Assembly: GCA_023055505.1 (NCBI GenBank)
Contig: JALIRH010000004.1
Span: forward strand, 51,775,115-51,839,114
DNA: 64,000 nucleotides
DNA from: Callipepla californica brunnescens
Lineage: Eukaryota; Chordata; Aves; Galliformes; Odontophoridae
Direction of reading: 5' to 3'
The notes below the pieces were generated by a model. It was not told the origin of the DNA, did no database searches, and saw only the letters and a program-made list of their open reading frames with translations. Numbering within the stretch: position 1 is the first letter of the stretch; each line of letters starts with the position of its first letter. The translations under genes were made by a program, and so were the position numbers. Positions 14,338 to 26,400 of the stretch are shown one piece after another.

Positions 14338-15718
14338 AGGCAGGTGCATCCCAAGACTGCAGTTAGTGGATGGATGGAGACAGAGAGTTTGAGAAGGTCA
14401 AAAACACTCAGCTGCTGGTGGGATCCTTTTCTGGGCAGAGAGGAGGAGGGCACAACCCCATACACATGAGTAAAACCCTCTACACCTGCCCCCAGCTCCA
14501 GAAGGTAGCATTTGAGGGCTGATAACAAACAGGCTCAGCTGAGTTTACTCTGAAGTGGATTTAACCAGAGACACAAAGCTGGTGGCAGGGCTGCTATTTC
14601 AAAGTAATGCATCTGAGATTGTGACAGTGCAGCCATTTCTCAATGTATTCCAGCTGAAATATCAACTGGAGTTTCCTGCTAGATGTTTATGGTAGAAAAG
14701 CCCCTGTTGCCTTCTTTCTGACACACTGGAAGCACACAGTTTTCCATCACAAACAGTAACTTCCTTGCACCCATTTTTGACAGCCGCTTTCAGAGCTGGG
14801 TAGGACCAACCAAACCTCATACTTCCTGTTTCACTCCTCACCATTCTCTTCTCTGGGTCTTTATTTCTGCTGTGAGGACATCATCTGAATGTGGTACTGC
14901 CAACTTCTCACACTTAACATGCGTGGGCTGCATTGGCATTCCTGTGCTGGATGTAAACGCACAGCAGACATTCCCCAAAGCAGCTCGGGACAAAATTCAA
15001 CAAAAAGAAAAGGCCAACCCCAGCGTGGATGACTCTCTTTAGGGAGCTGCTCTGGCACTATAATAGCATGTAGTAGCTGTTGAAATAACATGTGTCAAAA
15101 CAAGGTGGGGAAGAGGATCACTGTTGCTGTGGAGAAGACAGTTGGATGCATAATTTCTTCTAGCAAAGCAAACCTGATTGAGTACCAGGATTAAGATGTG
15201 ATCACAAACAAATTCTTAAAACGGTTTAAAAGAAGAGATTTCAAACAAAGTGCACCTTCCTCACGAGGAACAGAAACATGAAATTTAGCCCCGAGTGTGA
15301 TGGTGGGAGCTTTGTTACCGGTTTGGAGTGGAAGGTGAGCTGGTGAGGATTGTATGAGGGAACGAAGTCTTAAAGGCACTGGAATTGTAGACTGGGACAA
15401 AACTGATTTGGGTGAAAACAAATACAGTATTTAACATACATAAAAGCCACCATGTACAGCAAACTGAGATGCATAAAGCCAGGAAAAGGTACAGAAACCA
15501 AGAACTGTGGGAGTAGCAACTCTAACTGCATAATTATTTCTTTTTGTGTAAAAATAACTATGTCTAGACTGATAACGATTAGACTGTGAATAATACAACT
15601 GCATTAGCAATAAATTCTTGGGTTTAGGTATATACGAGACATGCCTTTGCTTTGCCTATGAAACATGATTTTGAGCATAACAGCAGAGTTTTCTCTGATA
15701 AGATCTCTGATTCAAACA

Positions 15719-15830
15719 GAATCACAGAATTGTTTGAGTTGGAAGGGATCTCTGAAGGCCCCTGCAAGGAATAGGGTCACCTACAGCTATGTTACCTCAT
15801 AGTAGTGGTGGCCTTAGGATAAGCAACCAG
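15719..15830 (-). mobile_element. CR1 3' fragment, reverse orientation
   Basis: AGAATCACAGAATTGTTTGA then GTTGGAAGGGATCTCTGAAG is the complemented CR1 end; it decays after about 100 bp. Confidence 0.88.
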
Positions 15831-18800
15831 TGGGCTCCACCAACATTTTAAAGAACCAACGTCCACCATACCAACCCCTGCATCAACAGTTTGAGCCATA
15901 CGTTCAAGGAGTCACGCCCTGTAAAGCTTTAATAAGCAAAAGCCACAGCTGCTTCAAACAACTTTATACATTTTGAATGCACAAAACAAATTACTGCAAA
16001 CCCCAGAGCAGCAAAATTAAAGGCTGAGTAAATTGCCCCAGTCCTCCTGCTGCTACCATAGTGCAGACAGCAGGAGCTCCCAGTTAAAGACACTGGGACA
16101 CAGAATACAGACAAACACGGTGGCATTAACAGCTTGGGAGCATTCCCTTGTCCTACACTAATTCAAGATAAGTTTCTGTGTCTTACCTTGTAGTCTGTAT
16201 AACGATGGGGTAGCAATACCACACACACACAGAGCACAAACACTCAGAAAGTGGGAAAAGAAAATGCCCTTTGCATCTAAAGACAAGGCATGAGAACACC
16301 AGCAGAGATCCTGAAGCATATTCAGACCTTTCTTCTCCAGAACTAGAGGCCAGCAGAATGTTTTCTGGAGGATCAACTTCTATTTTGATGATGTCATTTA
16401 TTTTTATCATTTAGCTTTGTCGAAATCTTGCTGGTTAGAGAGTCAGCTGATAGTCTGTAAAACTGACAGCCTCATTACTGAAGCATATAAATTGCTTTTG
16501 CTCAGCTGGAGTTAATGTGGGACCATCTGACTTCCCAGAATTGACATTTTAATGATTCTGTTTCTCTGGCATTTTTTCACTGACCACTACAAAAATCCAA
16601 ACTGTCTCTTTGCTTTGGCAAGCTGCCTGCAGATCAAGTTACTCATTCTCCAGGGATTTTCAGCATGTCAGCCATCAGACCAGGTAAACCCAATAATAAC
16701 TGAGCTGAGAATAGCTACTCCAGTGCTCCTCGCTCTTCTGTACTATGGATGTTAGAGTTGAATCTCCATGTTCTGAAGGCCAGAGGACAGAATATCTCCC
16801 CAGGAAAAGGGGGTGTGTGTGAAGCATTTTAAAGATGAAAAATGCCAACTGTCTAAGTTTGGTACTTAACTGAACAAGGAAATAAGGAGAATCGAGAAGA
16901 AATAACATTTAATCTCCATTTAAGAGAATCGTGACAGAATCAAACACAGGGCTGCCAAAATTGACTACTGTGGGTATACTGCAAACTACTTCAGAAGTGT
17001 TTTCAGTTATCTCCTAGAGAAACTTTAATAACGCATCTGCAGTAACTTTGCAAGATCTGCTGCAAGCTATCAAGCTGATAATCTGCAAACTGAAGTATAC
17101 AAAGTGATGACATTCTAGCTGCAGAACACACTGCCCTGTCTCCTCTGGTGTGCCCTTATCTTATACCCTGTTGGGTACCATCACTTTCTTCAGGTCTTCC
17201 CTTGCTATGCCATAGAGGTTAAAGCAGGACAGCATCCCTCTCCAAACCACATTTTGCTTGTACAAAATGGGGAATGAGTCACTCCTCAGCACTGCTTGTG
17301 GATCCCAGGGACAAGCTCTGCATCACCCTTCCTATTCCCAAAACTCACTGTGAGCTGAGACAGGCAGGAGCACCATGCCCTGACCCAGCTGAATCCAGAC
17401 AAACTGCAGATCCATCTCCTCCAGGGCTGCGATGAGGCAAGCACAGTGGTTAAGAAGTTGTCTTAAAATGAAAGTCAGGTTAATTTTGGCTTTAGAAGAA
17501 AAGCACTTAAAGGAAATGGATTTCACAGGGCTAGATTTAGCTGAGAAAGCACTTGGAGAAAAAAGGTTTCAAAGAGACCATGAACACGTGCAGCAGATCC
17601 AAAGTTTTACAAGCCCTGCACAGTAAGTCTGGGCTCTACAGATGCTCCAGCAGAACAATGCAGGCAGATCTTTTTGCCTCTTGTCGGGCTCAGTGAATTT
17701 CTTTTATTCTTAACAACCCACCTCCTGCTGACACAATCTCCATCCTTCTTGTTCTCCTTCCTGAGTGCCCCTGATAACACACCACACAAAGCAGCACACA
17801 GCAGGGCCAGGTACAGCGTTATCTCCCATTCCCTACTCACTCCCATTCACATTCAGTTGGGTTCCTTGCTCAACCTCACATTTTTTGTATGAGTTCATGC
17901 AAGCCTTTGGTTTTCTTTGTGCTGTCTGAAGCAGATCGTTTCCCTACCTCTTAAAGCACAATTGTAGAAGGGGAACGAAACAATACTGAAGAACCATTTA
18001 ACTCATCCAGACAGAGAAAGAGGAAATGACTCTTCATTTAAGTGTTTACCTGATAAAAAAAAGATGGGTGATGGGTGAATCAGAAAGACTGATCCGATTG
18101 CTCCCCCCCTCTTCTCCCCAAAACAGCACAGTCCCACCTAACTCTTAAAGGTAACATCAACTCAGCCTCTCTCCTAACTGCAGCAGCTCCAAAATGAAGG
18201 CAGACCATAATATTTGGATCTGGTGACACGCAACCCATCCAGGCACTTACAGACAGCACAGAAATTCACACCTGCTCTGTCCTCCAGGTGCCTGGCTCGG
18301 CATTTGGCAGCTGACCCAACCTGACAAGCTTCACAGCAGGCTCTTCCAATTTGCACAAGGGTAAATAAAACATAAGTGAGCTAGAAAAAACCCTGTATCT
18401 GTCCACATGATTTATTCCATGTCTGAATTTTATGGAAAGACAGCCTTTTTGAGAAGAAAGAGAAAAGGTGGTACAGGATGAAAGCTGCAGGATGAAGTAA
18501 TATTAATATAGAACCAGAAATAGAGTTTTTAACTCTATTTTTAACTTAAGTTCAAAAGAAGCTGCCTGGAAAAGATACTGTAAGGAGCATCCTCCAACAA
18601 GGCTCTGCTCTAGGGCAAGGAGCTCTCACACCCCTGAGGAGGAATCAGTGCCATATTCCTCCACTTCCTATGTGGTACACATGGGGACCACACTTTGGAA
18701 TTTGTGTCAAACACTGAATTTCTTGACCAGAGCGAAGCACTGGCACCCACAGCCAGGACTGACTCATCCAAAGGTGAAGCCATCCATCCTGGTACACGCA

Positions 18801-18892
18801 GTCCTGACCCAGGCAAACAGTTGTAGTTTTCTAAGAACAGAAAACGTGTGTTTTCCTTTGCAGCACCAAATATCCTGCACCAATGAAATGTG

Positions 18893-19020
18893 CAGAATCA
18901 TAGAACCACAGAGTGGCCTGGGTTGAAAAGGACCTCAAAGATCATCCAGTTTCAACCCCCCTGCTGTGGGCAGGGTCGCAAACCACTACAGCAGGCTGCC
19001 CAGAGCCACATCCAGTCTTG
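18893..19020 (-). mobile_element. CR1 3' fragment, reverse orientation
   Basis: CAGAATCATAGAACCACAGA, GGACCTCAAAGATCATCCAG and CTGCTGTGGGCAGGGTCGCA are the CR1 3' UTR in complement. Confidence 0.9.
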
Positions 19021-19649
19021 TGATCCTTGTAGGATAACAGCAGAAAGCTAGTGAAGCAACTTTTACCACAACCCTATGTTTCCGACACTCCTCCAAGCAC
19101 TGCCATGTAGCTCTCTTAATACAGCTTGTCAAAGCCAACCAGAAAGTCATTAAGGACTTAGAATTACTTCCCTTGCACAGCTTCTGCCCATCCTGGTGAG
19201 ATAACAGGACACATGAAACAGATCTGACATGCAAATCGTACAACATAAAGTTTTTTAAGCTAGAGTTAGTGGGACAGGGAGATATCAGGCCTGATGCAAA
19301 CTCAGTCTGCCCTTGGAGAGCAACCTTCCCGCAGGGCTCTTGAAATACGCTCTTTGATTTATTTCAAAGTAAGCTAACAACGCTCAAGCAGGCTGGAAAT
19401 GGGACTACGTGGGGAGAATTAAACATCCATGGAAAGCAACAGTTCACATAACTCAACTTATAAAGGGGTTTAGGGTTTCTGCCTTTGGTGAGTGTCTCAG
19501 AACAACTAGAGCATTAAGAACCATGCACATTTTCTGTATGGATGTGGTTCAGCTCTCACTGGTTCACCTTTCTATGGAGAATAAACTAACCCAGCCAGAA
19601 AGCACAAGGTCTATACATACAGCAGGAATAAACTGGATAACGCTTTATA

Positions 19650-19714
19650 CAGGCCTCATGGTTGGACTAGATAATCTTGTAGGTCCTTACCAACATTGTG
19701 ATTATATGATGGGT
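19650..19714 (+). mobile_element. CR1 3' tail fragment
   Basis: CATGGTTGGACTAGATAATC, TTGTAGGTCCTTACCAACAT and a TGATTATATGA end. Confidence 0.85.
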
Positions 19715-20202
19715 TTGTCTTGCTGAATGTTTCCACCACAGAGTCCCAAAACTGGACCCTGCAACCCTTAAGAAATGTCAGTGGTACTTACAAGAATGCC
19801 ACTGAACTAGCAATGGGCAGATAAACAACTCCCCAGCTCACTTTGCCATCACAGGACTTGTATGCCTGCAACAACACACTTCAGGTAAAGGGCACTGAAA
19901 TTTTTCCAGGAATTCCAGCTGAGACACACAACACTAAGCTCTAGGAATGATGGATCATGTCTGGAATATGTAGAGTTTCTCCCCCAAGCTAAAACCTCAG
20001 GACACATTGCCTGGGACCCATTCCAATCTGACCAGCTGTCTTTGGGTCCAGGGTTTCCTTGGAAATACAGCTGCTCCATGATTAGCCAAATATGTTGGAG
20101 GTCTACTGACACCTCCCAGCACAATGAGCTGTCCCATGCAAGGTGAAGAGCAGGAGACAAGTTTTCAATGAGGGGAAAGGTAAAAGGGGATTATTCACTC
20201 AC

Positions 20203-20451
20203 CCAGCCCCTGGTTCTGCTGCTCCCACTCAATGGTGTCGGGAACCTGGTAGGACACCCCAGACAGCTGGGCTGCAGGGTTCTCCAGGCCAGCTATGGGC
20301 TCCTGGGAAGTCTCGCCTGGAAGTGTGAAGCCCGGCAGCTCTGTGTCACCCTCCATGCTTTCATCCATAGAATCTATCTCTTTGTCCTCTTCATCTTCCT
20401 CTTCCTCCTCTTCTTCCTCCTCCTCTTCATCCTCTTCTTCTTCCTCAGCCT
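20203..20451 (-). CDS. ARMH4: ARMH4 fourth coding exon with acidic tract
   Basis: Acceptor TTGACCAG|AG, donor CTGG|GTGAGT; 249 nt, phase 1 to phase 1, residues 591-673 plus one base. It opens with an unbroken run of 21 Glu/Asp residues (593-613) made of GAG/GAA/GAT codons. DTELPGFTLPG, SYQVPDTIEWEQQNQGL and the splice donor follow. In mammals this is the juxtamembrane part, so the transmembrane exon should come next but lies outside the sequence I can recognise. Confidence 0.93.
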
Positions 20452-23400
20452 CTGGTCAAGATGACACAAAAGCAGTATTAGGAAAGGTCCCACAAAACAG
20501 AAGGTTCGTACACCTCTATCAGAGGTTCATAATCCCCTTTCCAAAGGCAAGCCACCCTAACAAAACCTGCCTGTTTTCTGACATAAGACACTCAGAGGGG
20601 TTGATGTGGAAAAGCCCAGCCCTGTCTCAAGTTTCTTTCCCCATCCTATTCCTGACCGCAGCTCACAGCAGAGAAGAGAGGCTGTAAGACAGGGCACATG
20701 CCCACCAAGGCTTCCCTTACAGATCTTCCCAGCTTTTTAGTTACAAGGACTTGAGGTCACCCTGAGTCAAAAGTTTCTGTCCAAGCTACTAATGGAGCTA
20801 CACACTGCACGGAATAACGATGTGTTTTGAATTTGCAGTGGTAAACTTCTCAATGCCAAAAAAATAAAGCACAACATACGTGTGCTTGGGTGAACCATGA
20901 TCCAGCCAAAGTGGTGCCATGCATTGGAGCAGCTTCGGTAGGAGACCTGAGGGATGCATGCATCACACCTGCTGTAAATACAGCAAGCTGCACCTTAGCA
21001 ATTGCACAATGCTTCGCTCTTCTTCCTTCTGCTGTGGGATACAGTGGCACAGCTGCTCCTCAGAATAACTGAAAAACTAACAGGGGAACGTTGGGGAATC
21101 TATTCAGCATTGGGTATCTGTTCTATAGATGGAGCTGGCCTAGGGAAATCAATGCACGTTATAAAACCAAGGCATTCACCGTGCTGTTACACGGTGTTAC
21201 CTTTCCTTCCAATTCAAGGATTTGCTTTAAAACATAGCATGTTTTTTTCCAGCTCAACAGGCAGGACAATTACACTTGCTGCCTTTGAGTTCTAGTCCTG
21301 CATTTCATACAAATGAGCTGCTGTTTGAATTTGGTTGCATCATCCTGCTACAGCGTATCTTTCAGGATCTGGAAAAGAATATCCTGCAAACAATTATACC
21401 ACGCAGAGCATTGAATGGAGCTTATAGGGATGTAGATAGCACCTTACATTCCCTCTACCTTACAATGTGCCCATCATCTTAAATCAACGTAAGAATTTTC
21501 TCTATCAAATTACACATTTCCATTCAGAATACACAGCCTCTGTACACCTGAGCACAGCACCTGGAGAGTGCTTGCAGGAAACCTGCAAAGATAAGCTAAA
21601 GTAGGTCTTGTGCCTCTGCTGAGAGCAATGCAGCTATAAGCAAAAGATTTCCCAAACAGAACAGCAGAGGTGCTAAGCAGCCAGCACGCTGGAGAACATG
21701 ACCATGAGCATGTTCATCCTAGATGGGCTGGGTGAAAAAAAAAGCTCAGAGAAAACAGAGATCAGATTTTATCTGAAAATCTACCTTGAAACAAGGTTTT
21801 TAGAAGGCTCCTGTGATTTTAGTAAGCTAATTGGAGACACCTGCCAGGAGCTGGCTTTGAGGAAGCAGATATCCATCTCTACACGTCCAGACTCCAGCAG
21901 GCAACCAAGCTGAAAGCCTGAATTGAAAGTGCCAAGACTGCTTATCACACCTGAAAATCACCCAGCTCCATCCATCACCCTACAGCCCCAACTCAAGGAT
22001 GAGGATAGTGCAAACCTCAACGCACAGCTGCACCAAGGGGGGAAAAAAAAGGCTCATTCACATGTCTGAAAACAGCTTTGTAACCCCCTGCCCCAAAATG
22101 CCATCAGCTTGCCTTTGTGCAAGGCACAGAGCACCACTTGGTGGTCACAGATAGGAAGTTGTGCTTTCAAAGAAATGCAGACCACACACGTTAGATCTCA
22201 AGGACACACCAGGAGGACAGCAGGCACGGGCACGCTGCTCACAGCACCCACTGGTCCCAGTGAATAGGGAAGGATGTGTGCTAGGATGAGAGGCAATGGT
22301 CTTAAGCTTCACCAAGGAGGATTAGGTTGGATATCAGGAAACATTTCCTCTCAGAAGGAATGGTAACACATTAGCACAGGCTGCCCAGGGAGATGTTCAA
22401 GTGCCATGCAGCACTCAAAGATCTAGTTGCAATGGGTTAACCACTGGTTAGATGATCTTAGAAGGCTTTCCCATCCTCAATGATTCTGCAATTCAACGTG
22501 TCATGCAGCCAGCCCCCAAAAGCTGCAGGTTTGTGCCTCAGACCAAGAGCCTCTTCACAAAACTATGTCCTGCCTCCTAAACCAGTCCTGCTTGGCACTT
22601 CAGAGCCTTCCACAGCCACTCCAAAGAGAAAATTGAAAGGACCAAAAGTGCAAAGCCCAGTAGATGTGTAAGGCATTTGGATTTCTACACATATCTGCAT
22701 CCTCACGTGAATTACTTCGTGAGGCACACTTGTAAGTACTCAAGTCTTGGCTAAGGTTCTTACACACAAAGCAAGACAACCAAACAGCAGAATGAGCCCA
22801 CGGCCAATGTGCAATTTTCTAATAAAGAAATGCAAAGTTTTCCTGGCTCTTGTGCACTCAGGTGAAGAGCAGCTGCAGGAGCACTTCTGCACACCTGACA
22901 CCAGCGTTTGCTCACCCAATACTTCTACTGCAAGTTCATCTTGCTCTATAGATCTTCTTCAGTGTCTCAATTTCTTAACAAGCACCAAATAAGAGACCCC
23001 ACACGTGACATGCAGTGAAATCCTAAGAAGGCCTAGATAGAGTAAATCCTGTCCTCCTCCTGTAGCACCAAAATACCATCCATGACATTCCTATTTATTC
23101 CCACAGTAAGAGCGATGCATAAGCAAACCATGGGAGAGTTACCTCATCTCCAAGCATGGAAAAAATGCAAAATCTGACCCTCTGACAGCCTAAATAACCA
23201 CTGTGTTCTGTAATGGGCTCAGTTCTGCCTCCGTTGACACAGAGGAAGAAAAATTGAGAATTTTAACACCTCCCTGCTGTGACAGCAACGCAATCTAAGC
23301 AGCAGGAACCCCCATAAAAATGAGATCCCTGCTTCACTTGTCAACAATCTTGGTTTTGAAGGACCTGACAACCTTGTAACAGGCACTGAAATGTTGAATT

Positions 23401-26400
23401 TTTGAGAAGCTATAAGAAAGCACCAAGAAAAGCATGAGACTTTTTTGTTTTGTATTGCAAGTTTCCACCTTTATTAACATTTGCCAGACAGAGCAATGAC
23501 TTGGTTCTACCATGTGGCACCCACACCACTGCTGAAACCCACAGCATAGGAGCTGCTACCTGTAATTTTTAAACGTTAATGGAAAATATCTAAAAGCGTT
23601 CTCCCTCTGCAGAAGACTTAACCCAGTATTTGCTAGGTTGTGTGCGCACAGAAGAAACATCTTTTGAAGTCATGAGCAGCAAGGCTCACTAAGAGGAGAC
23701 AATGTTTGAACTGTCAGAGTCAAACTACCACAAAAAGCTGCAAGAAAAAAAATACGGAGGTCCCAGTCTCTGTTCTTTGCACCAGACCCAGAGGACAGTG
23801 GTGTTTAGATAATGATGCTTTGCATTACTATGGTTCACAGTAGTCTTAGGCTGTGACAGTATCAAGTACTCAGCACTGTAGGTTTTCAAACCCTATGAGC
23901 CTCTGATAAGCACCAAAGTTGCAATGGATCAGAAGCCAATACTAATTGGCTTCCAGTGGTGAGCCCACTGTTCCCATGACTTCAAAAAAGTGGAACAGAG
24001 TCCCCTTCTCATGCCAGCACTGAACAGAGCAGCTCAAGAGTTGAGGTACTGCTGCAGGGAGCTACAAAGCTGGCCTAACTCTGTCTGAAGACAAGCTGAG
24101 AAGAGCAAAAGAGCACCCTGGAGCAGCAACACTCACCTGACCACAACCCATAGGGCTGTTTATCTAGCAAAACTCTACTTCTCAGGAAGTCTGGGCTCGC
24201 CAAAATATACCAGGGAATTCAAGAGACCATACAAAATTATAGGATCAACAGTGTTGGGAAAGACCTTCAAGATCATCCAGTCCAAGCATCCACCTACCAC
24301 CAATATTCTCAACTAAACCATGTCCCTCAGCACAACACGTCCACCTTTCTTGACCATGTTAGCACATGTGTGCACACAGCATAGGAAGCAGGGATGTGTA
24401 ACCAAGGGCAGGACTGGGGGATGAGAGGTACATGGCTACAGAAACAGCATTTAGAAATCTCCACTAAAGGTTTTCGTCCAGTGCACTTACAGTGTGGGGA
24501 ACGCTGCTCGCTTTCTGCGCTGCTTTTGTAATCACAGCTAGCTGTCAAGTCAGGAAGACCTTCGTAGGAGAACTCTTACTAATCAATTGCTTTCATGTGA
24601 TCAGTAAATGCCACCATCTGATGTTTCTAAAATACTGTCAAGAGCTAGCACTTGTGACAAAGCCTGGCTTATAAGTAGATGGCTGACAAGAGTAGAAGGG
24701 CTCTGACCCTGCCCAGCTTTCTGGGTTGCATAGGGACACCCAAGTTGGGAATAGGAGCTGTCCAGGCTCCAATCTGCATTAACACCTCCTGTGAATGGAG
24801 GTATTGAATGCCTGGCCTGTTGCACAGGTGAGAAAACTGAGCACTGGGAAGAGTACATCAGTTGGATGGGTTCTTATCACACACAGCAAGGCACTAACCC
24901 TAACCCTGCCCATCTAAATTTCAAGGTAAGTGGAAATGAAGCTTTTTTTCCCCCCCTTAGATGGAACATTCCTGCTACACCTTAGAGAGCAAGCAGGTCA
25001 GCAGGGCTGAACTACGAGGCTTCCTTACGAGCTGCAGAAAGTCTTCAGCATCCACTTGCCAAAAAAACAGACTGCAGAAAGCCCTCCCCAGCAGAGGGAT
25101 CTACAGATTTTAACAGCTTGGATTCTGATCTTAATCTACCTCTCATATCTGAGAGGAGATTCACACTTGCTTTTTCAGTCCTGGTTCATCGCTCATCACA
25201 GGGGAGCTGATGAGCTTGTTGATAATAAAAAATGTTCCAGCAGGGACAACAGGTCTGCTTCTGTATAAAGATCAGAAACAATCATTCCCAAGAGCAGCAT
25301 TTCCAGCAGCATTCACTACAAAATTGCTTTCACACTGAGCCAGGCTAAAGGGAGAGTTCAGCAGCAAACAGCTACTCTAAAGTTAAAAAAAAAAAATTTA
25401 TAAATATATATAAATATATATATATATAATTATTTATATATATATATTTATATTTATATATTTTTATATATATATATATAAAAATCAGAGTAGTGCAGAA
25501 TACAGCTCTGACTGTCACAAGTTAATACAGTAGTTCACTGCAGAGCAGCTCATCTAGTCTGGGGCAAGCATCTACCAAATGAGGGCATTTGAATCAGTCC
25601 ACACTTCACTACCATGACATGTACGTTGATAGAGTGGAAGAAGATAAATGCAGAGTTTACTTCTCTCAACAAAGTGGTTTTCTACTGAAGAGGGCTGTGA
25701 GCATGGGATCTCCCCCTCTCCCACAGTCACAGAAAAGTTCTCAGATGAGAATCCCACCTTCTCATACAAAGAAAGCAATTTGAGGGTTAGCTCCTTAACT
25801 CCCAGTCCCACATGATGCTACGATGTGGAATACCAATAACAAAAATCATAAAACCATGACATTGATGTACTTCTGAAGAGAGATCATTTAACTACTCTGC
25901 TTGGGAAAAGAGCAACTAACAGACTAAGAGTTGAGACAGTGTCTAATTTAAGATGCTTTCTAGATAAACCCACGGATTCAACCAGCATGGATCCACTGCT
26001 GATGTCACGGACTAGGAGTGGATGTTATTATAGGCAACAGACCCCAGGATACCAAGGGTAACTCCAGTCCTACCCAACAGCAGAGGGGAGGATGACCACA
26101 AGTCCACTCATCCCTAGACAAAGCCTCATGCCACTGAAAGCATGAAGCTCCAGAATTATTCTGATACAGAAGCTATAAACCACCTGGAGGTTTTGAAAGG
26201 GCCCAGATCATTCTGCAGTGTTGCCTGCCCTGCTCTCCATGCCCAAAGCTGCACAGAGAAGCCTCACAAGCAACAAACCCTTACACGTATTGAGAGACCT
26301 CAGGCAGCAGCAGCTCAGGAGAAGTGCTCCTTGCAGGATCTTCAGAAGGAATCGCTATGTTCCTGCTTAGTTGAATCCACCTCACTAGAGCTGGAGGGTG

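Larger units (their letters stand above)
1..20202. other. ARMH4 intron (downstream of the fourth coding exon), no exon recognised
   Basis: Ordinary AT-rich avian intron sequence. Short ORFs here lack codon structure, splice context or family resemblance. I looked for the ARMH4 transmembrane exon (hydrophobic stretch followed by clustered Arg/Lys) and the acidic last exon and did not find either, though a short exon can be missed by eye. Recognisable content is limited to the CR1 fragments listed separately and small CA/T-rich runs, for example CA near 16220. Confidence 0.6.

Noticed and set aside
20295..20687. Plus-strand ORF with a long Ser run
   Set aside because: Opposite strand of the ARMH4 Glu/Asp repeat, which has conserved flanks and correct splice sites.
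24892..24907. CTAACCCTAACCCTG, telomere-like
   Set aside because: Only two repeat units; expected by chance in a window of this size.
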